Assembly: GCA_003266065.1 (NCBI GenBank)
Contig: MUZY01000007.1
Location: forward strand, 1-15,124
From: Methanosphaera sp. rholeuAM130
GTDB lineage: Archaea; Methanobacteriota; Methanobacteria; Methanobacteriales; Methanobacteriaceae
DNA: 15,124 bases
Reading direction: 5' to 3'
The notes under the pieces are model-generated. The model made no database searches, was not told the DNA's origin, and saw only the letters and a program-made list of their open reading frames with translations. Shown here piece by piece: positions 1-7,063 of the stretch (positions within the stretch are counted from its first letter, which is position 1; each line of letters begins with the position of its first letter). A program made the translations under genes and the position numbers.

Positions 1-210
1 TACCTGACTATAACGAAGAAAAATATTATTATTATTTTTTGAATATATTAAAATCATAGATAAAAGAGGAATCGTTTACACATCCTATTAATATTTATCT
101 GAATCACCTAAATTCCAATTAGTATCGTTAATTTATATAACTATTATTATGATGTTACAACGTTAGTAATCAGGTTAACTGTTAATCTAAGTATCATCAA
201 TAATTAATTT
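1..210. other. AT-rich intergenic tail, no gene seen
   Basis: No convincing reading frame is visible on either strand. The stretch follows the stop of the minus-strand membrane protein gene and is very AT-rich. Read on the minus strand it has a few short T-runs, such as the one at about 28-40, which could serve as archaeal oligo-T termination signals for the upstream two-gene unit. I see no hairpin of note. Confidence 0.4.
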
Positions 211-996
211 TTAAAATGTCAAGTGTCTAATTCCACTAGCCATTAAAAAAGCCATTGCAGATAATGTAAACATTACTAGTATGTATTGTATATAAATTTT
301 CAAATCCATTTTTCTTTTATCTAATAAGTTAAGATTAAAATATTTGTCTATCTTATCAATAAAAATATGATAATTTAACCGGAATAGTATATAAATTAAC
401 AGTATAACCGCATAGATATTATCTGTAGCAAAAACAGGCAGTAATATGAATGAAGATTCTATTAAAAATAACCTATTGAAGAAAATCATGTAAGTTATAT
501 AACTATGTTTATATGGATATTTGCTATTCATCAAATCAATGGTCTTATCAAACTTGTAACGTAGATAAATCATGATTGAATTATAAATCCATAATAATAA
601 TGTTGTAACAACAACCAAAAACATGACATTATTATGAAAAATAACAAGAACCGGCCATGTCAATAACAATAAATATAATGGAATCACGATTCCTTGTTCT
701 ATTAAACGACCTTTTTCATTTAATATTGTAATATTACCCATTTTATCCACATGATAAAAGCGGTTTAACATCTTAACCCCGTTGTTTTTTATAATTATCA
801 ATTTATTCTTTTTATCATTTTCAGATAAATTATTTGCACATTCCTTTAAATAATCTAAGGATACGATAAAATAACATTTATTATTTCTATTGAATATACT
901 CAGTTTATAAATTTTATCATAAATCAAAACAGATAAGATAAAAATTATAATCAAATTCCCAAAAATTATAAAGCCATAGTTCAATTTTAATCCCAT
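211..996 (-). CDS. six-helix membrane protein paired with the surface protein
   Basis: A 261-residue integral membrane protein of no named family that I recognise. Hydrophobic segments lie at about residues 8-27, 103-120, 124-146, 168-190, 193-213 and 233-255, with a soluble loop of about 75 residues between the first and second. It is a paralogue of the protein at 6389-7063. Shared motifs are YLRYKFD (144-150, versus YIKYKFD) followed by a D/K/S-rich stretch, and IDKIDKYFNLNLLD (213-226, versus IDGIDQRYNLRLL). The ATG lies inside the end of the upstream surface-protein gene with a 10-base overlap (987-996), so the two are almost certainly co-transcribed and perhaps translationally coupled. 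The overlap is repeated in the second copy, which suggests a functional partnership such as anchoring, export assistance or protection. That role is inferred; no catalytic motif is seen. Confidence 0.85.
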   Translation of the reverse strand: MGLKLNYGFIIFGNLIIIFILSVLIYDKIYKLSIFNRNNKCYFIVSLDYLKECANNLSENDKKNKLIIIKNNGVKMLNRFYHVDKMGNITILNEKGRLIEQGIVIPLYLLLLTWPVLVIFHNNVMFLVVVTTLLLWIYNSIMIYLRYKFDKTIDLMNSKYPYKHSYITYMIFFNRLFLIESSFILLPVFATDNIYAVILLIYILFRLNYHIFIDKIDKYFNLNLLDKRKMDLKIYIQYILVMFTLSAMAFLMASGIRHLTF

Positions 997-3900
997 CCCA
1001 TAAAGTCACTTACTTGTTCATAAATCGGCTTTTCAATCAATTTATCTCTAACATAGTTAATGCATTCTTCAGAAGCAATTTTCATACCCATTAAAAAATT
1101 ATTTATCTCATAGGAAGTTTCAATTACCAATGAAGATGTAACGTACTCTTTTGTCATTAATTTAAATCCTTCTTCCATAGCTTTATAAGTTATTTTAGAA
1201 ATGCCCATACCAATACCCAACATAGCTGTATCAATGCCTAAACCTATCCAATCACTTTCGTTAGCTAAACCAGAAAAAATACCATGAGAATCCACAATCA
1301 ACAAATAACCACCCACTATAAGAGCACCTGCCACAAAAGCAGGAGCACATGATATCGTTATTACTCCTGTTGCGATTCCAACTCCAACTGTAATTACTAC
1401 TGAACCTGCAAAAGATTCAACATCTGCCCATCCACTATCTGTTGTAAAACCAAAAAAAGAACATGCTTTATTGCTAGTATTCTCAAAACAATTTTCTTCA
1501 AAACATTCCATTGTTGATGATTTCTTAATATTTTTCAAATTTTCTGTTTCATTTTCCTCTATTAATGGTTCTGATATTGCCCCGTTATATTTAAATCCAT
1601 TTAGAATTATTATACACTCTACGATTCCAGTATCATCATGTTTTAGTAAGTATATATCATGCATATTATTTGCATATATTTTTAGTGTGTCTGTCTGATT
1701 GTTAAATGTAGCTATTATTTTGGTGCTTTTATTTAAATCCATTATTATGGATTGTGCTGATTTACCTAGATTTTCTTTTATTAAATTTAATGATATTCTT
1801 GCTATTTCAGGTAATCTTGTCGTTGATTGTAAATTAAATAAATATTTATTTGTAGCATTTCCTGTCATTACAAGTCCCATTTTTAAATCATTATATTGTA
1901 TGTAATTAACTCTGTCATAGTTTATTCCAACAATGATTAATGTTTCATCACTTCTAATGGCTGTTAGATTATATGCGTATGTCAGATAATTTGCATATTG
2001 ATCAGCTTGCCATAATGTCATTACAGCCGTTAATATTGTTCTGTCTTGGGGATATGTTCTAATTAGATTACTTGGTATGTTTCCATATGTACGATATGTG
2101 CTTAGATAGGTTAATGTTTGGTTTGTGTATTCATTTGTTATTATATTATTAGTTAATAAGTATGTTTGTAAAACATCATAATCTCCACAGTTATATGTGA
2201 ACTTTGATTTATATGTTATTGTTTCTTTTTTTGTGAATGTATTGGATAATGTTTTGAATATCGTGGTTATATTTTCGTTATTATTATTTTTCTTCTCCCA
2301 GTAAATATCAAATAGTCTTGTATAATTTGAATAAAGATATACCCGTTCAGTTTTTTCAAATAGAGCATTTGCTGTAAATATAGCATTAACTGTATTTATA
2401 TCACCATACATTTTGTCTTGGAATATTATTTCTAAGTTATTGCCTTTATGTATCCAAACACCAGCCATATGGGGATTATAATTGCTTTCATAACTTATTT
2501 GATAATTGTTAAAATTTATGAAGATGTAATTATCCAATGCAATATCATCCATATAAATTGATTCGGAATTCCAATTTCTTATTAAAAAAATCCTATTATA
2601 CTGACTGACTTTACTTAACTTAATTGTATAATTATAATTCATAATAGTTTTAGACCCATTTTCTGGATTGTACTCGATTGTCTTGGAGTATTTGTCATTA
2701 TATTGTGTGTATATTTCTATTTTAGTATTGGTATCTGTTGTGTAGCTTCCGTAGTTGTTTAGTGTTTCTGTTGGTGCTTGTGTCTGGTTGTATTTTGTTA
2801 TGTTGAATTTTCCCGGCTGATTGGATTGTATGATTATTTTCTGCTGTCCATTGCTCCAGATGTTACTAGCATTCATGATTGTGATTGATGGTCGCTCGTC
2901 CGGGTGCTGTACAGGTGTGAAATTGAATACTTTTGATTCGTAAAGCTGAATATCATCCTTTGTATAGTATTTTAGTCGCGTGTTTTTATTTAGATATATT
3001 TTATCATTGTTTTTAGCAGTTTTTACTGTAGTGCTATTTTTTGGATTTGTACCATCTGTTGTATAGTATACTGTGCAGTTTAGTTTGTTGGTACTGAATT
3101 GTATTCTTTGTTTGTTGTTTTCCAGTGTTGTCAGTGGTCTTATTGCTGTTATTGGTGGTGTAATTACTTTTTTTGGTTGGTATACTACTAAATCGGATGT
3201 GAATCCTTCATTATCCACTAATATTGCTCTTACCTGTGTTTTTATGGATATCATTACCTTGGTGTTGTTAGTCCATGTGTTACTGTTTGTATTTGGTATT
3301 GATCCGTTTCGTGTATAGTAGATTGTACCTGCCTTATTTATTTTTACCGTTATGTTCTGGTAGTTGTCACGTACATCAGTAATGTTTTTAATTGTAACCA
3401 CAGGTTTAACCGCATTCATCCTATAACTATAGACGTTGCTGGTTATTGAGCCGTATACTGATATGAATCTAAGATTTGTATTGTTGTTTATTTCTATTGG
3501 TGCAGAATACTTGGTGCTGCTGGTTGTTGGCGTGCTGCCATCGGTTGTATAGTATATGCTGGTTGTAGGCAATGTGTATGAAATGTATACCTGTTGCTTT
3601 TTGTTAGCGATTGGTGTTTTATATACTATGTATGGTGTTGAACCTTCACTAAGCTTCATGGATAGCACTGCACCATATTCGCCGTTTGCTTTAACGGCAA
3701 AGTACTTTAAAGTCTTACTTGTATCATAAACAAATGCCTTTGTGTATTTTGTGCTACTAGTTGTTGGATTAGCACCATTTAAAGTATAATAAACAGTACA
3801 GTTGTTCACACCACTAAAAGTAGTATTATATGTGGTGGATGTGAGTTTGCTTAGCACTACCTTTACACTTAAAGCCGTGGTGGTGTTACTTACAATAGCC

Positions 3901-4235
3901 TGTGTATCTCCACTTCCTCTGTTATTAGGACAGTTACGTCTAGTGGAATCTGTGGATTTGTCATCTTCGACTAATTCCTCCTCATCATCATCAATAGTAG
4001 TATCGTTTAATTCTATAATTTCAGAATTTTCAAATCCATCCTCAAAATTATTATCGGGAATAACTTCCACATTATTAATATATTTATCCAGATCCTGTTT
4101 TATATTATTATCGTAATTTGCACTTGCAGTAGTGCTTATGTTATTATCATTTGATTGGCTGACATCCACTGCACATACTACACTAATACAAGAAAGAATA
4201 ACAAATAAAAACAAGATTATTTTTTTGTAATTAAT
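987..4235 (-). CDS. secreted adhesin-like protein with chitobiase-type repeats
   Basis: A protein of about 1082 residues for the cell surface. With the start placed at ATT 4233-4235 the N-terminus is a classic signal peptide: N-Y-K-K, then a hydrophobic core ending VVCA before VDVSQ. Next come a Thr/Asn-rich stretch, an acidic run (about 75-92, DDDEEELVEDD) and at least four repeats of the chitobiase/beta-hexosaminidase C-terminal type. These centre near residues 148 (VYYTLNGANPTTSSTKY), 230 (IYYTTDGSTPTTSSTKY), 308 (IYYTRNGSIPNTNS) and 392 (VYYTTDGTNPKNS). N-x-S/T sites are abundant. The last 370 or so residues form a separate module: RTYPQDR, VGINYDRVNY, a Cys-containing stretch (about 908-927), a Gly/Val/Ala-rich hydrophobic segment (about 942-978) and DSHGIFSG. 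That module is duplicated at 7056-8192. It overlaps the downstream membrane protein gene. The repeat family is established; binding to polysaccharide is likely but unproven. The start is uncertain: the first standard initiation codon is TTG at 4214, 30 bases from the ribosome binding site. Confidence 0.85.
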   Translation of the reverse strand: MNYKKIILFLFVILSCISVVCAVDVSQSNDNNISTTASANYDNNIKQDLDKYINNVEVIPDNNFEDGFENSEIIELNDTTIDDDEEELVEDDKSTDSTRRNCPNNRGSGDTQAIVSNTTTALSVKVVLSKLTSTTYNTTFSGVNNCTVYYTLNGANPTTSSTKYTKAFVYDTSKTLKYFAVKANGEYGAVLSMKLSEGSTPYIVYKTPIANKKQQVYISYTLPTTSIYYTTDGSTPTTSSTKYSAPIEINNNTNLRFISVYGSITSNVYSYRMNAVKPVVTIKNITDVRDNYQNITVKINKAGTIYYTRNGSIPNTNSNTWTNNTKVMISIKTQVRAILVDNEGFTSDLVVYQPKKVITPPITAIRPLTTLENNKQRIQFSTNKLNCTVYYTTDGTNPKNSTTVKTAKNNDKIYLNKNTRLKYYTKDDIQLYESKVFNFTPVQHPDERPSITIMNASNIWSNGQQKIIIQSNQPGKFNITKYNQTQAPTETLNNYGSYTTDTNTKIEIYTQYNDKYSKTIEYNPENGSKTIMNYNYTIKLSKVSQYNRIFLIRNWNSESIYMDDIALDNYIFINFNNYQISYESNYNPHMAGVWIHKGNNLEIIFQDKMYGDINTVNAIFTANALFEKTERVYLYSNYTRLFDIYWEKKNNNNENITTIFKTLSNTFTKKETITYKSKFTYNCGDYDVLQTYLLTNNIITNEYTNQTLTYLSTYRTYGNIPSNLIRTYPQDRTILTAVMTLWQADQYANYLTYAYNLTAIRSDETLIIVGINYDRVNYIQYNDLKMGLVMTGNATNKYLFNLQSTTRLPEIARISLNLIKENLGKSAQSIIMDLNKSTKIIATFNNQTDTLKIYANNMHDIYLLKHDDTGIVECIIILNGFKYNGAISEPLIEENETENLKNIKKSSTMECFEENCFENTSNKACSFFGFTTDSGWADVESFAGSVVITVGVGIATGVITISCAPAFVAGALIVGGYLLIVDSHGIFSGLANESDWIGLGIDTAMLGIGMGISKITYKAMEEGFKLMTKEYVTSSLVIETSYEINNFLMGMKIASEECINYVRDKLIEKPIYEQVSDFMGWD
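2041..2074. repeat. 34-base block shared with 8122-8155
   Basis: This stretch, coding for the LIRTYPQDR region of the surface protein, matches 8122-8155 at 33 of 34 bases, including a perfect 20-base core (ctgtcttggggatatgttct). Flanking sequence matches much less well. It is a natural anchor for recombination between the two copies. Confidence 0.7.
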
Positions 4236-4250
4236 AAATATTAGCCTCCT
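4233..4250 (-). promoter_or_regulatory. AGGAGG ribosome binding site with apparent ATT start
   Basis: On the minus strand AGGAGG occupies 4250-4245. Nine bases later comes ATT (4235-4233), followed by AAT TAC AAA AAA, which gives the basic N-terminus expected of the signal peptide. No ATG, GTG or TTG occurs in this frame at a usable distance; the TTG at 4214 would lose the N-Y-K-K segment. Either a rare ATT start is used or an original ATG has mutated. Confidence 0.55.
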
Positions 4251-4421
4251 ATTTTTTTTCTTTTATCGATTAATAAATAGTTAATCAAGTTATTTTGCTG
4301 TTAATTACATAACTCAACTTAAAATTCGTTATATCAAAAATGATTAACAACATTAAAAGTTTTGTCTTTACTTATTAATAAAGATTACCTTTTTATTAAA
4401 AATTTGACACTTTAAAAAATT
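4251..4421. promoter_or_regulatory. divergent intergenic region with likely surface-protein promoter
   Basis: This 171-base gap separates the divergent surface-protein gene (minus) and the DUF3800 fragment (plus). It is very AT-rich and has several TATA-like stretches on the minus strand, including TTTTAAG near 4320 and CTTTATTAAT near 4380. I cannot choose one as the true TATA box, and no operator-like repeat stands out. Confidence 0.25.
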
Positions 4422-4946
4422 GTGGGGGAGGGGGTTTTTGTTTTATTAGAAATGATTATTACTAAAGTACGACGTTATTCAAAAAAGAAAATTTTTACAA
4501 ATAATGAACTTAAATGCTCTGTTTTACCAAAATATATTAAAAAGAAAGTATTTGAGCGATTAAATAGTTTTCATTATGAAGTATTTGCTATTATTTTTGA
4601 TAAAACAAAAAGAACAAAAAATTACATAGGATATACTAACAAAGAGTTATATGATAATTTAGCCTGTGAATTAGCAAAGATGCTAAAAATCAACAGATCC
4701 TCTTTTACTATTATTGACAAGTCAAAAAATAAGAAACATGAAATGCTTGTTTTTAATAAAAAGTTCAAAGAAAATTTAAATCTTCATAAAAACTATAAAA
4801 TTAGCATAATTCATAAAAATTCAATAGATGACAAGGCACTACAAATAGCGGATATAATTGAATGGTCAATATTTCAAAGTAAAGAACACAACAATGATGA
4901 ATATATAACAATGATTAACAATTTATATTTAAAACAAGTAAATTGA
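4422..4946 (+). pseudogene. DUF3800 protein, N-terminally truncated
   Basis: The 174-residue frame begins with GTG; an internal ATG at 4452 is another possible start. The sequence resembles the middle and C-terminal parts of DUF3800 proteins: YEVFAIIFDK, then YDNLACELAKMLKINRSSF, IIDKSKNKK and the typical tail KALQIADIIEWSIFQSKEH. DUF3800 proteins normally open with an acidic Asp-Glu-Ser motif near the N-terminus and run to more than 200 residues. That segment is absent, and I find no trace of it in the 186 bases upstream, so this is probably a truncated remnant. It is the only clear gene on the plus strand in this half of the window. A GTG GGG GAG GGG tract at the 5' end is unusual in such AT-rich DNA. 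DUF3800 function is unknown, though the family is often found near mobile and defence genes. Confidence 0.6.
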
Positions 4947-5030
4947 AGATGGAGAACCCATAGCCCATTCAATCCGCCCCTCGTCGAGACAGAGGCATAC
5001 AGGCTGAACTTCCAAAAAAGCTTTTACCTA
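4947..5030. ncRNA. GC-rich island, possible structured RNA
   Basis: Directly after the DUF3800 stop, about 70 bases (4950-5020) are far richer in G and C than the surrounding DNA. They contain short self-complementary pieces such as CCTC...GAGG around CTCGTCGAG. In AT-rich archaea, local GC peaks often mark structured RNAs. I cannot fold it into a tRNA or a recognised class. A CTGA near 5005 is D-box-like, but there is no good C box. It could equally be a relic of foreign DNA. The strand is unknown. Confidence 0.25.
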
Positions 5031-5286
5031 CCTAATCTTCCAGAGTATACTCTATACTATTATATTATGTAAATACTATATAAATGTTTTGAATTATTAA
5101 ATCCTATTGTGAATTTTTCTATTGTTTGCTTCTGGAAATAGATATAATATTAACTTAAATGATTGGGATATGAACGGATTTTGAGAATTAATTCAATTAA
5201 AAATTTAGATATAAAACTAGAAAATTTAGTATAAAAACCATATATTATTCCTGTTGGAATATTTTTAAAGGAGAGTGTCAGGGAGA
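5031..5286. other. AT-rich intergenic stretch, one short palindrome
   Basis: No gene is seen. A perfect 12-base palindrome, AGAGTATACTCT, lies at 5042-5053. At the right end an AGGAGAG near 5270 looks like a ribosome binding site on the plus strand, but only a six-codon frame follows it. Confidence 0.3.
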
Positions 5287-5550
5287 TTATTTTGAATATT
5301 TTTTTCTAATTTTCTCCCAAACACCATATTTCTTAAAATGGGTATGGGTATCGATTATAATTAGTATTAAAAAACATGAAAAAAATCCCAACATTTTTTC
5401 GTCATGTTTAATGATTGTTAATACTAAGAAGGGAATACAAATAATCCATGAAATTATCAGTTTACCATCAGGAGCAGTAGTTATATGAAAAAAATCAACA
5501 AAATTATAATAACTGTCACTAATCTTCTTTAAATAATTGGATAATTTCAT
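5287..5550 (-). CDS. small two-helix membrane protein
   Basis: An 87-residue protein beginning MKLSNYLKK. The frame is open up to 5616, but the stretch beyond 5550 lies over the end of the preceding broken gene. The ATG at 5550 sits after a GTGAT ribosome binding site and just 7 bases beyond the stop at 5558-5560, so I chose it. Hydrophobic segments lie at about residues 30-48 (KLIISWIICIPFLVLTIIK) and 53-68. The C-terminus is basic (WEKIRKKYSK). I do not recognise the family, and it does not resemble the six-helix proteins elsewhere in the window. It nevertheless holds the same position, directly downstream of a surface-protein C-terminal module. It is probably that module's former membrane partner. 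An orphan function is possible, and confidence in expression is modest. Confidence 0.6.
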   Translation of the reverse strand: MKLSNYLKKISDSYYNFVDFFHITTAPDGKLIISWIICIPFLVLTIIKHDEKMLGFFSCFLILIIIDTHTHFKKYGVWEKIRKKYSK

Positions 5551-5557
5551 AATATCA

Positions 5558-5955
5558 CTACTCTGGAATTTCAATACCAAAAATTGAGTATCCATAATCG
5601 ATACCATTTGATACAAAATAACTTTCAGCTTGTTTTTTTAATAAATTATTAAATGAACTGTAAGTATTTGTCTTTAAACTGGTTATCAGTACGAATTTTC
5701 CTTCATCAAATAAAGTTAATCCCACTTTCTCAAGTAATTGTAATCCTTTTGCAGCACTTCTTACTTCTCCATATGGTACTATTGCTGATCATATTATTGT
5801 TGGTGCTGCTTTTGTCCAGTAATATGGGTTTTATATGTCTGATGCTTCATCTCTGTGTAGCATGTAAGCATAATCCTATGCCCATTCCTACTATTGCTCT
5901 TGTACTACTACAGGTAGCATTGTTCCACCTGATGCGAGTACTATTGTCATTCGAG
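5558..5955 (-). pseudogene. decayed C-terminal module of an adhesin-like protein
   Basis: No single frame spans this stretch, but joining minus-strand frames gives a plausible protein end. From the 5' side: MTIVLASGGTMLPVVV, then in a second frame STRAIVGMGIGLCL, then in a third DEASDI, stop, NPYYWTKAAPTII, stop, and an open run of 76 codons (5788-5558) from SAIVPYGEVRSAAKG to FGIEIPE. The Gly/Val-rich hydrophobic part followed by an acidic stretch and a helical tail follows the layout of the surface-protein C-terminus at 987-1400, though identity is low. The next gene starts 7 bases later, matching the arrangement of the other two copies. At least two frameshifts and two internal stops mark it as dead. 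The upstream repeat region is absent. Confidence 0.5.
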
Positions 5956-5957
5956 CC

Positions 5958-6293
5958 TTATTGGAGTTTTACCCGTCCAATTTCAGAAATTAACCATCCA
6001 TCAAACATATTCTGATTTAACTCTAAATTTTTTATAGTTTTAAGTATAATGGGCATAATCCTAAGTACTGGTTCAGAATAATTATCACGGCTATTCCAAG
6101 TATATACTCTCTTTTTTTTACGTTTATCAATATTAGCCTTATCCAATACATTGAGGTCATATTTCTGGTCAAAGAAGTCTATGGAGTAATAATAGTGTAA
6201 TTTAGTGAATAATAGTAATAACCTATGATTATGAAACATATATTCAAAGATATACATCCTATCATTCACTATTATTTTGTTAAAAAAATTCAT
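5958..6293 (-). CDS. hypothetical protein with membrane-partner-like segment
   Basis: A 111-residue frame from ATG at 6293. Residues of about 32-57 (KLHYYYSIDFFDQKYDLN followed by VLDKANID) align with the region before the last helix of the 261-residue membrane protein (RLNYHIFIDKIDKYFNLN followed by LLDKRKMD). By eye about 11 of 26 positions are identical, including the ID..D and L-N-x-L-D-K spacing. The rest differs: the N-terminus is short, and the last 50 residues (VYTWNSRDN ... WLISEIGRVKLQ) are unlike anything else here and not clearly hydrophobic. It is probably a recombined remnant of the membrane-partner family rather than an intact gene. It lies between one complete copy of that family (6389-7063) and the decayed module at 5558-5955. 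No ribosome binding site is convincing. Confidence 0.4.
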   Translation of the reverse strand: MNFFNKIIVNDRMYIFEYMFHNHRLLLLFTKLHYYYSIDFFDQKYDLNVLDKANIDKRKKKRVYTWNSRDNYSEPVLRIMPIILKTIKNLELNQNMFDGWLISEIGRVKLQ

Positions 6294-6388
6294 TTGGGAT
6301 ATTCCATATAAACTAAGATGCTATTTATTTTTTATCATTAAGTTTATTTACATCTATGGTTAGCAATGATTAGCAAATGATTATCATT

Positions 6389-7063
6389 TTACTTAATTAT
6401 TAGCCATGTTAAAACAGAAATAGCTATTAAAAATATGAATTCCATTATAAATAAGTTATTTATATTATCCTGTCTTAACAATCTTAAGTTATATCTTTGA
6501 TCAATCCCATCAATAACATACAATAAGCTTAAATTCATCAATAGTAATATAAATATTACTAATAAAGCAATAGAGTAGTATCGTAATAGAATCTGTATAT
6601 AAAATACCAGTGCTACGGTTAAAAAGATATTTAAATACAATGCTAAGGAATAATAACTGTATATATTATTAAAGTCACTTCCCAATTTATCGGAAGTATC
6701 ATCAAACTTGTACTTAATATAGAGTAATATGATGTTAAGATAATAAATAATCACACTTATAATTAAAGACAATGTAATAATATCGTTATGTACTACTTTG
6801 ATTATCGGATAAACCATAAAAATAATGAAAAGGGGAATCAGTGAATATATTAAAAAATATCCATTATCATTTAAACATTTAACACATCCCTCTTTTACTT
6901 TATTTTGTTTTTTCTCGTTATCTGATGCAAATTGAAGTGGCTTATCATAATAGAAGTTTCCCGATTTTTCCATATATATCCTAAGAAAATGGTGGAAGAT
7001 AAAGAATATTATCAAAACAACAAGTGTATTCAATAAAATTCCAATCATCACATTATTAAACAT
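6389..7063 (-). CDS. multi-helix membrane protein, second copy of partner
   Basis: A 224-residue membrane protein paralogous to the one at 211-996 and shorter mainly in its first loop. Hydrophobic segments lie at about residues 5-27, 70-90, 96-116, 138-160, 163-183 and 205-222. Diagnostic motifs shared with the paralogue are YIKYKFD (115-121) and IDGIDQRYNLRLL (184-196). Two cysteines (C60, C63) lie in the loop after the first helix. The start is well supported: GAGGTG lies seven bases upstream of the ATG on the minus strand, within the end of the preceding gene, which it overlaps by 8 bases (7056-7063). The tight pairing with a surface-protein C-terminal module is conserved from the other copy. 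The function is unknown; no enzymatic motif is visible. Confidence 0.8.
   Translation of the reverse strand: MFNNVMIGILLNTLVVLIIFFIFHHFLRIYMEKSGNFYYDKPLQFASDNEKKQNKVKEGCVKCLNDNGYFLIYSLIPLFIIFMVYPIIKVVHNDIITLSLIISVIIYYLNIILLYIKYKFDDTSDKLGSDFNNIYSYYSLALYLNIFLTVALVFYIQILLRYYSIALLVIFILLLMNLSLLYVIDGIDQRYNLRLLRQDNINNLFIMEFIFLIAISVLTWLIIK

Noticed and set aside
3802..4116. Plus-strand open frame of 104 codons opposite the surface-protein gene
   Set aside because: It is low-complexity Ser/Leu/Val sequence created by the antisense of Thr/Asn/Asp-rich codons, with no ribosome binding site. The same applies to plus-strand frames at 1471-1905, 3073-3318, 7444-7701 and 13815-15077.
4950..5030. tRNA or C/D box RNA in the GC-rich island
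   Set aside because: I could not form a cloverleaf, and the C-box match is poor although a CTGA is present. It is kept only as a possible structured RNA.
5042..5053. Perfect 12-base palindrome AGAGTATACTCT as an operator
   Set aside because: It occurs once, lies far from any convincing promoter, and palindromes of this length are not rare in AT-rich DNA.
5653..6015. Plus-strand open frame of 120 codons, Leu-rich and hydrophobic
   Set aside because: It lies opposite the decayed minus-strand module, has no start signal, and its leucine runs are antisense of the Gln/Ser/Ala codons there.
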